The notes under the pieces are model-generated. The model made no database searches. It was given only the letters and a program-made list of their open reading frames with translations, and had not been told where the DNA came from. This document shows positions 10,944-19,891 of a stretch of 64,000 nucleotides of DNA, one piece after another; within the stretch, counting starts at the first letter, position 1, and each line of letters begins with the position of its first letter. Origin of the DNA: Microbacterium galbinum (GTDB lineage: Bacteria; Actinomycetota; Actinomycetes; Actinomycetales; Microbacteriaceae); contig NZ_CP078077.1 of NCBI RefSeq assembly GCF_023101185.1, forward strand, positions 558,001 through 622,000, read 5' to 3'. Made by a program: the position numbers and the translations under genes.

Positions 10944-13058
10944 TTACTCGCCCGCGGTCTTCTGGACGATCTCGTCGGCCACGTTGCGGGGAACCTCAGC
11001 GTAGCTGTGGAACTCCATCGAGTAGACCGCGCGACCCGAGGTCTTCGAGCGCAGGTCGCCGATGTAACCGAACATCTCGGACAGCGGCACCTGGGCACGG
11101 ACGACCTTGACGCCGGCGGCGTCCTCCATCGACTGGATCTGGCCACGACGCGAGTTCAGGTCACCGATGACATCGCCCATGTACTCCTCGGGAGTACGGA
11201 CCTCGACGGCCATCAGCGGCTCGAGGAGAGCCGGGCTGGCGCGGCGAGCCGCTTCCTTGAAGCCCATGGAGCCGGCGATCTTGAACGCCATCTCCGAGGA
11301 GTCGACGTCGTGCGCGGCACCGTCGACGATGGTCGCCTTGACGCCGACCATCGGGTAGCCCGCGAGGACTCCGACGTTCATGGCGTCCTGGAAACCGGCG
11401 TCGATCGAGCCAATGTACTCGCGCGGGATGCGTCCACCGGTGACGGCGTTGACGAACTCGTAGGTGTTCTCGGAGTCCAGGTCCATCGGCTCGATGGTGA
11501 ACTGGATCTTCGCGAACTGACCCGAACCACCGGTCTGCTTCTTGTGCGTGTAGTCGTGCTTCTCGACGGCCTTGCGGATCGTCTCGCGGTACGCGACCTG
11601 GGGCTTTCCGACGTTGGCCTCGACGTTGAACTCGCGCTTCATGCGATCGACGAGGATGTCGAGGTGCAGCTCGCCCATTCCCTTGATGGTCGTCTGACCG
11701 GTCTCGGGGTTGAGCTCGGTGCGGAAGGTCGGGTCCTCTTCAGCGAGCTTCTGGATGGCGACACCCAGCTTCTCCTGGTCGGCCTTGGTCTTCGGCTCGA
11801 TGGCGACCTCGATCACGGGCTCCGGGAACGTCATCGACTCGAGGACGACCGGGGAGGCCGGGTCGGTCAGGGTGTCACCGGTGGTGGTGTCCTTCAGACC
11901 GATGACGGCGTAGATGTTGCCCGCGGTGACCGAGGGGACCGGGATCTCCTTGTTGGCGTGCATCTGGAAGATCTTTCCGATGCGCTCCTTCTTGCCCTTG
12001 GTCGAGTTGATGACCGCGGAGCCCGACTCGAGCGAACCCGAGTAGACGCGCACGTAGGTCAGACGACCGAAGAACGGGTGCACCGCGACCTTGAACGCCA
12101 GCGCGGCGAACGGGTCGTTGGCGTCGGGGTGACGCTCGATGATCTTCTCGGGGTCCTTGGGGTCGTGCGCCTCGATCGAGCCCACGTCGAGCGGGTTCGG
12201 GAGGAAGTCGACGACCGCGTCCAGCATCGGCTGCACGCCGCGGTTCTTGAACGCCGAGCCGCAGAGCACCGGGTAGATCTCCGAGGCGACCGTCATCTTG
12301 CGGATGGCGCCCTTGATCTCGGCGACCGTGAGCTCCTCACCACCGAAGAACTTCTCGAGGAGTGCGTCGTCGCTCTCGGCGACGGTCTCGAGCAGCTGCT
12401 GGCGGTAGGAGTCGGCCTTCTCCTTGAGGTCGGCCGGGATCTCCTGGATCTCGTAGGAGGCGCCCATGGTCACATCACCCTTGGCGTCACCCGCCCACAC
12501 CAGTGCGCGCATCTCGATGAGGTCGACGACACCGATGAAGTCGCTCTCCGCGCCGATGGGCAGCTGGATGACCAGCGGCTTGGCGCCGAGGCGGTTGATG
12601 ATCGTGTCGACCGTGAAGTAGAAGTCGGCGCCGAGCTTGTCCATCTTGTTGACGAAGCAGATGCGCGGGACGTTGTACTTGTCGGCCTGACGCCACACGG
12701 TCTCGGACTGGGGCTCGACGCCCTCCTTGCCGTCGAAGACGGCGACGGCACCGTCGAGGACGCGGAGCGAGCGCTCCACCTCGACCGTGAAGTCCACGTG
12801 ACCGGGGGTGTCGATGATGTTGATCTGGTTCTTGTTCCAGTAGCAGGTCACGGCGGCAGACGTGATCGTGATGCCGCGCTCCTTCTCCTGTTCCATCCAG
12901 TCGGTGGTCGAAGCACCGTCGTGGGTCTCGCCCAGCTTGTGGTTGACACCCGTGTAGAACAGGATGCGCTCAGTCGTGGTGGTCTTGCCAGCATCGATGT
13001 GCGCCATGATGCCGATGTTGCGGACCTTGCTCAGGTCGGTGAGCACGTCTTGTGCCAC
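10944..13058 (-). CDS. fusA: Elongation factor G
   Basis: EF-G is the 704-residue GTPase that drives ribosomal translocation. The G domain shows [13 protein letters not shown] (P-loop, residues 19-31), the RGITITSAA switch I, DTPGHVDF and NKMDK. Domains II-V follow in the usual order, including the TGGSGQFAK region of domain IV. The frame is open upstream to 13220, but I place the start at GTG 13058 because AAGGA lies about eight bases before it and the encoded N-terminus, [20 protein letters not shown], matches the family. It is the third gene of the str operon. Confidence 0.98.
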   Translation of the reverse strand: MAQDVLTDLSKVRNIGIMAHIDAGKTTTTERILFYTGVNHKLGETHDGASTTDWMEQEKERGITITSAAVTCYWNKNQINIIDTPGHVDFTVEVERSLRVLDGAVAVFDGKEGVEPQSETVWRQADKYNVPRICFVNKMDKLGADFYFTVDTIINRLGAKPLVIQLPIGAESDFIGVVDLIEMRALVWAGDAKGDVTMGASYEIQEIPADLKEKADSYRQQLLETVAESDDALLEKFFGGEELTVAEIKGAIRKMTVASEIYPVLCGSAFKNRGVQPMLDAVVDFLPNPLDVGSIEAHDPKDPEKIIERHPDANDPFAALAFKVAVHPFFGRLTYVRVYSGSLESGSAVINSTKGKKERIGKIFQMHANKEIPVPSVTAGNIYAVIGLKDTTTGDTLTDPASPVVLESMTFPEPVIEVAIEPKTKADQEKLGVAIQKLAEEDPTFRTELNPETGQTTIKGMGELHLDILVDRMKREFNVEANVGKPQVAYRETIRKAVEKHDYTHKKQTGGSGQFAKIQFTIEPMDLDSENTYEFVNAVTGGRIPREYIGSIDAGFQDAMNVGVLAGYPMVGVKATIVDGAAHDVDSSEMAFKIAGSMGFKEAARRASPALLEPLMAVEVRTPEEYMGDVIGDLNSRRGQIQSMEDAAGVKVVRAQVPLSEMFGYIGDLRSKTSGRAVYSMEFHSYAEVPRNVADEIVQKTAGE

Positions 13059-13104
13059 GGGAGTGTCCTTATCTTTTCTGGCAGTCGTACTGCGAAGAGG
13101 GGGT

Positions 13105-13135
13105 GCCCGCCCCCGACGGATGGCCGGGGGCGGGC
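13105..13135 (-). terminator. 11-bp GC hairpin between rpsG and fusA
   Basis: GCCCGCCCCCG/CGGGGGCGGGC with a 9-nt loop, starting eight bases past the rpsG stop. It has no T-run. Together with the fusA-tuf hairpin, every gap larger than a few bases in the operon carries a strong stem. Confidence 0.45.
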
Positions 13136-13143
13136 GGAGCTGT

Positions 13144-13614
13144 TTACCAGCGGTAGTGAGCGAACGCGCGGTTCGACTCGGCCATCTTGTGGGTGTCTTC
13201 GCGGCGCTTGACCGCGGCACCCAGGCCGTTCGAGGCGTCGAGGATCTCGTTCTGGAGACGCTCGGTCATCGTCTTCTCACGACGACCCTTGGCGTAGCTG
13301 ACGAGCCAGCGCAGCGCGAGGGTGTTCGCGCGGTGCGGCTTGACCTCGACCGGCACCTGGTAGGTCGAGCCACCGACGCGGCGGCTGCGGACCTCGAGGG
13401 TGGGGCGGACGTTGTCGAGCGCCTTCTTGAGCGTGGCGACGGCATCCTGACCGTTCTTCGCCTCGACGCCGCGGAGGGCGCCGTAGACGATCGACTCGGC
13501 CAGCGACTTCTTGCCGTCGACGAGGATCTTGTTCACCAGCGAGGTGACGATCGGAGCGCCGTAGACCGGGTCGTTGACGACGGGGCGCTTGGGGGCGGGA
13601 CCCTTACGAGGCAT
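13144..13614 (-). CDS. rpsG: 30S ribosomal protein S7
   Basis: S7 is the 156-residue primary 16S rRNA-binding protein that nucleates the head of the 30S subunit. It starts [16 protein letters not shown] and has the typical [13 protein letters not shown] and [11 protein letters not shown] segments and the C-terminal FAHYRW. Its ribosome binding site (AAGGG) overlaps the last codons of rpsL, and only five bases separate the rpsL stop from this ATG, which suggests translational coupling. In enterobacteria S7 represses this operon; whether that occurs here is unknown. Confidence 0.99.
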   Translation of the reverse strand: MPRKGPAPKRPVVNDPVYGAPIVTSLVNKILVDGKKSLAESIVYGALRGVEAKNGQDAVATLKKALDNVRPTLEVRSRRVGGSTYQVPVEVKPHRANTLALRWLVSYAKGRREKTMTERLQNEILDASNGLGAAVKRREDTHKMAESNRAFAHYRW

Positions 13615-13619
13615 CTAAC

Positions 13620-13988
13620 TCAACCCTTCTTCGCGCCGTAGCGGGAACGAGCCTGCTTACGGTTCTTGACGGCCTGGGTGTCCAGGGCGCCACGGACGAT
13701 CTTGTAACGCACACCGGGGAGGTCCTTGACACGACCGCCACGGACGAGCACCAGCGAGTGCTCCTGGAGGTTGTGGCCCTCACCGGGGATGTACGCGGTG
13801 ACCTCGGTGCCGTTGCGGAGCTTCACACGGGCGACCTTGCGCATCGCCGAGTTCGGCTTCTTCGGGGTGGTGGTGTAGACGCGGGTGCAGACCCCGGCCT
13901 GCTGCGGGTTCGACTTGAGCGCCGGCGCCTTGGTCTTGGTGACCTTGGGCGAGCGACCCTTGCGAACCAACTGCTGAATGGTTGGCAC
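13620..13988 (-). CDS. rpsL: 30S ribosomal protein S12
   Basis: S12 is the 122-residue decoding-centre protein and the first gene of the str operon. The sequence has the conserved [13 protein letters not shown] and [10 protein letters not shown] stretches. Lys43 and the lysine of RVKDLPG are the residues usually changed in streptomycin-resistant mutants, and both are wild type. The start is GTG 13988 with GAGGAGAG a few bases upstream. Transcription comes from the promoter at 14156-14184, leaving a leader of about 160 nt. Confidence 0.99.
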   Translation of the reverse strand: MPTIQQLVRKGRSPKVTKTKAPALKSNPQQAGVCTRVYTTTPKKPNSAMRKVARVKLRNGTEVTAYIPGEGHNLQEHSLVLVRGGRVKDLPGVRYKIVRGALDTQAVKNRKQARSRYGAKKG

Positions 13989-14149
13989 GTTCTCTCCTCA
14001 TAATGCTGCACGGTGACAGCGTGATGGGTTTCACATCATGACCCACCGGCACGTCCGAACGGACGCGCTTTTGGTGTGGTGGGTATGCCGTGGGGGCGGA
14101 CCGACCATGGGGCCGGCGCCCAGCGCGCACGTCGAGACGTGCACACACC
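13989..14149 (-). promoter_or_regulatory. Leader of the str operon
   Basis: This 160-nt untranslated leader on the minus strand can form GCACGTC-TC-GACGTGC (14127-14142), a small CGTCC/GGACG stem (14052-14065) and an outer pairing of GGTGGGT/ACCCACC arms (14041-14047 with 14078-14084). I see no leader ORF. It is a plausible place for feedback by a ribosomal protein, but that is inference. Confidence 0.35.
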
Positions 14150-14155
14150 TGACCA

Positions 14156-14184
14156 AGTGTAATGGCGCGTAACCTGCCGGTCAA
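14156..14184 (-). promoter_or_regulatory. Promoter of the str operon
   Basis: Minus strand: TTGACC (14179-14184), a 17-bp spacer and TACACT (14156-14161). This is close to the housekeeping sigma consensus and is placed before the rpsL leader. Confidence 0.8.
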
Positions 14185-14216
14185 ATGACCGCGGGCTCCC
14201 CGCGCGGATGCCGTCG

Positions 14217-14864
14217 CTAGCTCGGGTCGGCGTCGAAGGGCGAGTCGAGCGACTGGGTCAGCTCGGCGAGGAGCGCCTCGATCTGCGGCTCGATGTGCTG
14301 CGCGATGGCGGCCTGGATCGGCAGACGGTGCCGCAGCAGCAGACCGCAGATCTCACGGCCGACCATGTTGGCGTACTCATCGGCCAGACCGACCTCCTGG
14401 CGCAGCGCCACCTTCGCCTCCTCTGTCAACGGCGGCAGGGGTGGCAGTGTCTCGGCCGCGTCGTCGGCGAGGCCGGCGATCGTGAAGAGGAACGGCGCGC
14501 CCGGAACCGGGTCGGGATCGAGCGGCAACCCGTCGAACTCGGGGTCGAGGTCTTCGGCCGGGCGGTAGCTGCGCGCGCGGTTGCGGGCGGCCTGCTGATC
14601 GAGTTCGCGCTGCAGCATCGGCAGGTTGCGGGCGGTGTAGTCGGCGACCGCGTGATCGACGATCGTCTTCAACCGCGTCGAGAGCCCGTGCTGCACGCCG
14701 TGCGGCACGTTGGCTCCGATCCCCGCGGCGGAGAGCAGAGGGGAGCCGAGGCACCGGCGGCACGGCGCGATCCGACCGCGATGGGTCGCCGGCTCCCAGC
14801 GCGGCACCCAGCGCAACCAGGCCTCGACGGCCTGGTCGACCTGCGTCTCCAACGAGCGCTCCAC
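14217..14864 (-). CDS. Conserved hypothetical protein upstream of the str operon
   Basis: A 215-residue soluble protein without a signal peptide or membrane span. The N-terminal third has a CRRC pair and basic residues. The centre is proline- and acid-rich, and the C-terminal half is helical with many Gln, Leu and Glu (ending LTQSLDSPFDADPS). I do not recognise a family. The GTG at 14864 is preceded at exactly six bases by TACCCT (14871-14876), so the mRNA is probably leaderless. Its stop lies about 30 bases from the -35 of the str promoter on the same strand. Confidence 0.7.
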   Translation of the reverse strand: MERSLETQVDQAVEAWLRWVPRWEPATHRGRIAPCRRCLGSPLLSAAGIGANVPHGVQHGLSTRLKTIVDHAVADYTARNLPMLQRELDQQAARNRARSYRPAEDLDPEFDGLPLDPDPVPGAPFLFTIAGLADDAAETLPPLPPLTEEAKVALRQEVGLADEYANMVGREICGLLLRHRLPIQAAIAQHIEPQIEALLAELTQSLDSPFDADPS

Positions 14865-14934
14865 CCCACCAGGGTACGCGCGAGCGGGCGCTCCGCGGCG
14901 ACACGCCGGGAGAGCGGCGCGTCACCACCGCTCA

Positions 14935-15438
14935 TCACTCCGCGTCTTCGTCGCGTTCCCAGGGCCAGCGCGGATGCCGTGCGCGGGTGCGCCGCAGGGC
15001 GATCCCGGCCCAGGCGCCGATCGCGGCGGCCAGGAGCAGCACGGCACTCGCTCCCCCGCGCACCAGGTCGCCGGCGACCGCCGTCGCGAGCAGCGCGCTC
15101 CCGGCGACGCTCGCCACGGCGATCCAGACCGCGGCCAGATGCACGAGCGCCGTCGCCACCGCGATCACGAGCGCCGAGAAGAACGACGGCCCGGGGCGAC
15201 GGACGACCGACCAGAGCAGGACGGCGAAGGCGAGCACGGCCGCGGCCATGCCGCCGATGCCCGGCCACTGCCCCAGCCCCGGCGTCGCGATGATGACGCT
15301 GTCGGTGAGCACGCTCACAGCACCGAGCCCGAAGATCGCCAGCGCGAAGAAGCCGATGGTGGCGAAGACCACCGCCAGGACAGGCGAAACCCCCGCGGAC
15401 TCGGGTCCACGGGGGTTCGGCATCGGCGTGTGCGTCAT
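14935..15438 (-). CDS. Small integral membrane protein (unknown function)
   Basis: A 167-residue protein with four to five hydrophobic spans separated by short polar loops, a short polar N-terminus and a charged C-terminal tail (RARHPRWPWERDEDAE). The ATG at 15438 shares its A with the stop codon of the upstream gene (TAATG), so the two are translationally coupled. The frame extends further upstream, but those codons lie inside the neighbouring gene. The coupling suggests that both proteins act at the same membrane. No catalytic motif is visible. Confidence 0.75.
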   Translation of the reverse strand: MTHTPMPNPRGPESAGVSPVLAVVFATIGFFALAIFGLGAVSVLTDSVIIATPGLGQWPGIGGMAAAVLAFAVLLWSVVRRPGPSFFSALVIAVATALVHLAAVWIAVASVAGSALLATAVAGDLVRGGASAVLLLAAAIGAWAGIALRRTRARHPRWPWERDEDAE

Positions 15439-16481
15439 TACCTCGACAGCGTCGGGCCGGCCTCGAGGGTGCGCTCGTACTCGCGCTGCGCCTCGAGGTT
15501 CAGCTCGGTCTTGCGGGCACCGCTGCGGGCGACCCACGCGCCGAACCAGATGGTGAGTTCGCGGGCGAACACGAACGCGACGATCGCGAGCGGGGCGAGG
15601 AGCTGGCCGCCGATGAGGTCGGCGCCCTCGGAAGCGGTGAGCGTCCAGAACTGCGCCTGGAAGAGCTGTCCGAGAAGGTGACCGCCGTACGCAATCGCGC
15701 CGACGATGATGCCGAAGACGACCCAGAGGCCCCAGCGACCGCGGTTGATGATCGCGCCGAGCAGCCAGAAACCGAGGAAGAAGACGGCGACCGGCACCCA
15801 GTATCCCGCGGTCTGCAGCGGTGCGAGAGCGGCCTGCCCGATGTTGCTGCCGTCGACGTCGCCCGCGAGCGCGCCCAGCCCGAGCGTGGCGCCCAGGTAG
15901 AGCACGGCGAAGGCGAGGGTGGCGAGGAGCCCGATCGCGCCGGCCGTTCCACGGTTGCCGCGGTCGCGCGGCGGCTCGGGAGCCTGGACGAAGATCGGCT
16001 GCGGCTGCGAGGGAGCGGCTGCGGCGAACGCCGGCTCTGAGGGGACGATGGTGGTCTCGGCGTCGGCACGCGAGGAGTAAGCGGTGTCGGCGACCGTCGG
16101 CGTCTCGTCGACGTACGCGGTGGGCGCGGCGATCACCTCGGTGGCCTCGGCGCCGTAGAGGGGCTCGCGGCGCTCGACCGGAGCCGAGAACGTGCCCGGG
16201 TGATCGCGCTCCGCGGCCTCGAAGGCCGCGAGATCGGGGTCGACGGCCGGAGCGGCGGTCGCGGCATCCGTCGTGGCGGGCTCGGACACGGCGGCACCGG
16301 AAGCGGCGTCGCTGTGGATGGCGGCGTCACCGTGGGCGGCGTCGTCACGGATCGCGGCGTTGTCGCCGGCGGGCACGTCGGCACCGGCCGCGGCGGCGGC
16401 GTCGAGACCCTCGTTCGCGCTGTCGAGGACGTCGTTGACGTCCTTCGGCCGCTCGGGCTGGGGAACCTCGGGGTCACTCAT
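15438..16481 (-). CDS. Membrane protein with acidic disordered N-terminal region
   Basis: 347 residues. The first 180 or so are Ala-, Asp- and Thr-rich and look disordered (repeats like [17 protein letters not shown], then a Pro/Gln stretch). The rest has four membrane spans ([17 protein letters not shown] onward) and a basic tail. It starts at ATG 16481 with GAGAGGCG upstream and overlaps the next gene by one base. The layout resembles actinobacterial membrane proteins with a long cytoplasmic arm, but I can assign no function. Confidence 0.75.
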   Translation of the reverse strand: MSDPEVPQPERPKDVNDVLDSANEGLDAAAAAGADVPAGDNAAIRDDAAHGDAAIHSDAASGAAVSEPATTDAATAAPAVDPDLAAFEAAERDHPGTFSAPVERREPLYGAEATEVIAAPTAYVDETPTVADTAYSSRADAETTIVPSEPAFAAAAPSQPQPIFVQAPEPPRDRGNRGTAGAIGLLATLAFAVLYLGATLGLGALAGDVDGSNIGQAALAPLQTAGYWVPVAVFFLGFWLLGAIINRGRWGLWVVFGIIVGAIAYGGHLLGQLFQAQFWTLTASEGADLIGGQLLAPLAIVAFVFARELTIWFGAWVARSGARKTELNLEAQREYERTLEAGPTLSR

Positions 16482-16603
16482 GGGGTGCGCCTCTCATCGG
16501 AAGTGTGCAGTGCGAGGGTACCGCCGCCCGCGGACGCGCTCCGGGAGGCGTGCCGACGTGTCGGCATTCACCCTCCGGGGCGTTCGGGAAGCGACGGTCC
16601 CGC

Positions 16604-16756
16604 TCAGGGGAAAATCGATCGCAACGTGTCGCCGGCGAATGCGGCGAGCACGGGCATCATCGGCAGGGAGAGCCAGATCAACCCGGCGACGACACCGGCG
16701 CAGACCACTCCCGCGAACCAGCTCATCGCCAGGTTGCGTCCACCGACTCGTGCCAT
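16604..16756 (-). CDS. 50-residue single-span membrane protein
   Basis: A short ORF reads [20 protein letters not shown], continues with a hydrophobic span ([17 protein letters not shown]) and ends DTLRSIFP. The ATG at 16756 has TAGCGT (16763-16768) exactly six bases upstream, the same leaderless arrangement as many genes here, which supports it as real. It sits alone between the 15438-16481 gene and yajQ. Function unknown. Confidence 0.65.
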   Translation of the reverse strand: MARVGGRNLAMSWFAGVVCAGVVAGLIWLSLPMMPVLAAFAGDTLRSIFP

Positions 16757-16872
16757 GCCTTCACGCTAGGACCGAAGTATCGGTTGCGAGCGGAGCAACG
16801 CCGAGACGCCCGCGTGTCGCCGGGCCACGGGCGCGAGGGGCGCGGGTTGCGCACTCTCGGTACACTCCCTGT

Positions 16873-17361
16873 ATGGCTGACAGTTCCTTTGACATCGTCT
16901 CGAAAGTGGATCACCAGGAGGCCGAGAACGCCCTGAACCAGGCCCGCAAGGAGATCGAGCAGCGCTACGACTTCAAGGGCACGGGCGCGTCGATCGCCTG
17001 GAGCGGCGAGCAGATCCTCATCATCGCCGGCACCGAGGAGCGCGCGAAGGCCGTGCTCGACGTGTTCCAGTCCAAGCTCATCAAGCGCGGCATCTCGCTG
17101 AAGAGCCTCGACTCCGGCGACCCGTTCGCCAGCGGCAAGGAGTTCCGCATCGTCTCGACGCTCAAGGACGGCATCTCCTCGGAGAACGCGAAGAAGATCA
17201 ACAAGATCATCCGCGACGAGGGCCCCAAGGGCGTCAAGAGCCAGATCCAGGGCGACGAGCTGCGCGTGCAGTCGAAGAGTCGCGACGACCTCCAGTCGGT
17301 GATCGCCCTCCTCAAGGGCTCCGACCTCGACGTCGACCTGCAGTTCATCAACTACCGCTGA
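16873..17361 (+). CDS. yajQ: YajQ family nucleotide-binding protein (DUF520)
   Basis: 162 residues, the full length of the YajQ/DUF520 family, which has two ferredoxin-like domains and is reported to bind cyclic di-GMP and other nucleotides in some bacteria. Typical stretches are [54 protein letters not shown] and the C-terminal DLQFINYR. The ATG is exactly six bases behind TACACT (16861-16866) and no Shine-Dalgarno is present, so it is probably leaderless. A strong terminator follows. Confidence 0.95.
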   Translation: MADSSFDIVSKVDHQEAENALNQARKEIEQRYDFKGTGASIAWSGEQILIIAGTEERAKAVLDVFQSKLIKRGISLKSLDSGDPFASGKEFRIVSTLKDGISSENAKKINKIIRDEGPKGVKSQIQGDELRVQSKSRDDLQSVIALLKGSDLDVDLQFINYR

Positions 17362-17378
17362 CCGCGTCGTCACCCGTT

Positions 17379-17412
17379 CGTGAAGCCCCGCCTCGGCGGG
17401 GCTTCACGCGTT
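17379..17412 (+). terminator. Terminator after yajQ, shared with the convergent GNAT gene
   Basis: A 14-bp stem CGTGAAGCCCCGCC/GGCGGGGCTTCACG (17379-17392 and 17395-17408) followed by CGTTTTCGG on the plus strand. Its right arm contains the stop codon of the convergent acetyltransferase gene. Confidence 0.85.
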
Positions 17413-17919
17413 TTCGGAGGCCGCTTCACCAAGGTCGTACACCCACTCGTTGATCTCGAGCGACGCTCCGCGGAACTCCTCGACGAGCGATCCGACCTGG
17501 GCGAATCCCGCGCGACGGCACACGGCGTTCGATGCGGCGTTGTCGACGCCGGGGAAGGCCGTGAGCATCCGTCGCTCCCCCGCCTCGGCCCGCGCCTGCG
17601 CCACGACCAGCGCGACCGCGCGTGCGGCGATCCCGCGCCCCTGCGCCTCGGGCAGCACGAACCACCCCGTCTCCCACGCGTCGGTGTCGCGCCAGCGAAC
17701 CGGCCAGAAGCCGATCGACCCGACCGGCACCCCACCCTCGAGGATCACCGACATGTGCGCCTCGCCCGAAGCGTTCAGGCGCAGGTAGCGCGCGTGGCGC
17801 TCCTCGACCTGGGCATCGGTCTCGGAGCCGTTCAGGTGCGACGTCATCGCGGGCGCGTTGGCCCGGTGCAGGAGCGGCAGGTCGCCGGAACCCCAGGGGC
17901 GCAGAGTGAGCTCGTCCAT
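17404..17919 (-). CDS. GNAT family N-acetyltransferase
   Basis: 171 residues with the GNAT fold: motif A reads WFVLPEAQGRGIAARAV, which binds the acetyl-CoA pyrophosphate, and NAASNAVCRRAGF is the usual late motif of RimJ/RimL-type enzymes. The substrate is unknown; proteins of this type acetylate N-termini, antibiotics or small amines. I chose ATG 17919 (MDELTLRPW) over the in-frame ATG 17952, since the family begins near the first beta strand. It is convergent with yajQ and divergent from the GntR gene. Confidence 0.85.
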   Translation of the reverse strand: MDELTLRPWGSGDLPLLHRANAPAMTSHLNGSETDAQVEERHARYLRLNASGEAHMSVILEGGVPVGSIGFWPVRWRDTDAWETGWFVLPEAQGRGIAARAVALVVAQARAEAGERRMLTAFPGVDNAASNAVCRRAGFAQVGSLVEEFRGASLEINEWVYDLGEAASENA

Positions 17920-17989
17920 CCCCGGAGCTTTCCACGGACCACGGACACGCACCAGAGCGACGCATCACCGCGGCATCCGCACAGGCCAG

Positions 17990-18077
17990 CCGCAAGAACT
18001 CCGCAAGAACGATAGGCACGGCGGCCCCACAGGTGCATGATGTAGTTTCCTGCGGGAGCGTATGGGGCGCTCCCGCA
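17990..18077. promoter_or_regulatory. Repeats in the GNAT/GntR intergenic region
   Basis: Two copies of CCGCAAGAAC stand 11 bases apart (17990-17999 and 18001-18010). Downstream is a perfect 10-bp inverted repeat TGCGGGAGCG/CGCTCCCGCA with a 7-nt loop (18051-18077). No T-run follows, so operator or mRNA hairpin is more likely than terminator. It lies about 110 bases before the GntR start. Confidence 0.4.
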
Positions 18078-18184
18078 GCACAGCAGAACCGAAGACAGCA
18101 GGAAGCACGACAGCAGGCGCACCGCGCGACCGGGAGGCGCGACGCCGGCGGTGGTGAACCGACGAACTTACTGGGGGTAAGTCG

Positions 18185-18817
18185 ATGAGCAGCATCGAAA
18201 CCACACACATCGGCGAAGGAAAACAGCTCCTCGCAGACGAGGTGTTCCACCACATCGGCCAGCAGATCATCGACGGGGTGATGGAGCCGGGCCACCGCAT
18301 CCGCGACGTCACCGTCGCCGACGAGCTCCACGTCTCGCGCACGCCCGTGCGCGAGGCCCTGCAGCGCCTCGAGCGTCTGGGACTGGTCACGATGTATCCG
18401 AGCCGCTACACCGAGGTCACCCTCGTCACGCCCGAGATCGTGCTCGGCACGCTCGAGTTCGCCGGCTACCAGGCGGGCGTCTCCGCGCGCATGGGCGTGC
18501 CCAAACTGACCGAGGTCGAGCGCGCCTACCTGGCGGGACTCGTCGAGCGACTGCACACCACGCTCGACGATGCCGCGAAGACGTCCGAGAGCCGGTGGGC
18601 GGTCTTCTCGTATCTCACGCACCGCGCGGGCAACCCCCAGCACAGCGCCCTCGTCAACGACTCGAGCATCGCGCTGTTCCGCAACCTCCGCAACTGGGTG
18701 GTGCCCGTCGAGGACCGCGCTCACATGACGCAGGTCTACGCCGACTTCCGCGATGCGGTGGAACGGGGAGACGGCGACGACGCCGAGCGTCTCGCCCGCG
18801 CCATGTACTACGTCTGA
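18185..18817 (+). CDS. GntR family transcriptional regulator
   Basis: 210 residues. The N-terminal winged helix-turn-helix shows the GntR signature (IIDGVMEPGHRIRDVTVADELHVSRTPVREALQRLERLGLV, spread over about residues 25-65), which is FadR-like. The C-terminal helical domain is shorter than a full FCD ligand domain and lacks an obvious set of metal-binding histidines, so the ligand is unknown. The ATG follows GGGGGTAAG. The upstream inverted repeat at 18051-18077 is a candidate operator. The nearest possible targets are the divergent GNAT gene or itself. Confidence 0.9.
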   Translation: MSSIETTHIGEGKQLLADEVFHHIGQQIIDGVMEPGHRIRDVTVADELHVSRTPVREALQRLERLGLVTMYPSRYTEVTLVTPEIVLGTLEFAGYQAGVSARMGVPKLTEVERAYLAGLVERLHTTLDDAAKTSESRWAVFSYLTHRAGNPQHSALVNDSSIALFRNLRNWVVPVEDRAHMTQVYADFRDAVERGDGDDAERLARAMYYV

Positions 18818-18844
18818 CGTCAGCGGGGCGGAGCGCCGCCCGCG

Positions 18845-19867
18845 TCACCCGGCGGATCGCCACCCTCTCACCCAGCGGTCGAGCCGCCGATATGCGTCCT
18901 CGCGCGCGTCGTGCGCCGAGAGGAACACGTCGTGCAGCGCACCGTCGATCCGCTCGACGGTGACCGACGGCCCGAGGCGCAGCGCGGCGCGGGCGATGTC
19001 CTCGACGACGAGCACGGTATCCGCCCGCGTGAGCTCGTCGGACCACCGCGTCGGCGACGCGAACCGCGCCGACAGCAGCACGCACACCGGTGCCGTGATC
19101 GACAACCCCGCCGCGACCGTGCGGTGCCCGCTGAGGATCGCGTGCAACCAGCCGGCGTGCACCGCCATGGTCTGCTGCGGGCGCCAGCGGAGGTCGACCT
19201 CCATCGGGTCGTCGGGATCGGCCACCGCCTCCTGCGCCCGACTGTAGAAGCCGAGATCGATCTGCGGTGCGGCATCGAGCGGGCGCAGCCGCGCCTGCAG
19301 CTCGACCATCGGCGCGATCGCCGCTCGCGCCGCCGCGAACTGGAACTCCAACCACGGACTGTTGAGGATCACGGCATCCGCCATCCCCGGATGCCGTGAC
19401 GCCCAGAGGCTCAGCGTCAGCCCGCCCGTCGAGTGTCCGAGCAGCACGAGGCGACGAGGCGACGCCGCGGCATCCGCTCCCCGACCCATCGCGTCGAGCG
19501 CCGCGGCGATGTCCTCGTCGTAGGTCGCGAGGTCGGTCACGTACCCGGGCGTCTGCCCGTCGCGCAGGCTGCGCCCGTACTTGCGCAGATCCAGCGCGAA
19601 GAACCGCGCGCCGCGCGAGGTCCAGAACCGTGCGAGGCGCTTCTGGAAGAAGTAGTCCGACCAGCCGTGCACGTAGAGCACGTCGACATCGTGCAGGAGC
19701 GGCATCCGTCCCCGCACGCGCTCCCACCACCCGACGGATGCCGGCAGCGCGCGCACCAGGGTCGCGACGACCGGGCCCTGGTCGTCGTCGGCGAGCGGCA
19801 GCGTCAGCTGCTCGAACTCGTCGCCGAGGACGTCGGGGATCCAGTGCGCGGAGCCGGTGTCAGCCAT
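18845..19867 (-). CDS. Alpha/beta hydrolase (monoacylglycerol-lipase-like)
   Basis: 340 residues of the serine aminopeptidase S33/lysophospholipase type. The oxyanion region is YVHGWSDYFFQ, the nucleophile elbow is GHSTGG (Ser146) and the late histidine is in DGALHDVF. There is no signal peptide, so it is cytoplasmic. The substrate is unknown, probably an ester of a lipid or small alcohol. The ATG at 19867 has TAGCCT (19874-19879) six bases upstream, so it is probably leaderless. It lies 24 bases after the stop of the oxidoreductase gene on the same strand. Confidence 0.9.
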   Translation of the reverse strand: MADTGSAHWIPDVLGDEFEQLTLPLADDDQGPVVATLVRALPASVGWWERVRGRMPLLHDVDVLYVHGWSDYFFQKRLARFWTSRGARFFALDLRKYGRSLRDGQTPGYVTDLATYDEDIAAALDAMGRGADAAASPRRLVLLGHSTGGLTLSLWASRHPGMADAVILNSPWLEFQFAAARAAIAPMVELQARLRPLDAAPQIDLGFYSRAQEAVADPDDPMEVDLRWRPQQTMAVHAGWLHAILSGHRTVAAGLSITAPVCVLLSARFASPTRWSDELTRADTVLVVEDIARAALRLGPSVTVERIDGALHDVFLSAHDAREDAYRRLDRWVRGWRSAG

Positions 19868-19891
19868 GCGGCCAGGCTATCCGAGGGCGAC

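Noticed and set aside
13059..13220. N-terminal extension of EF-G to 13220
   Set aside because: It would run into rpsG, is not EF-G-like, and GTG 13058 has a ribosome binding site and the family N-terminus.
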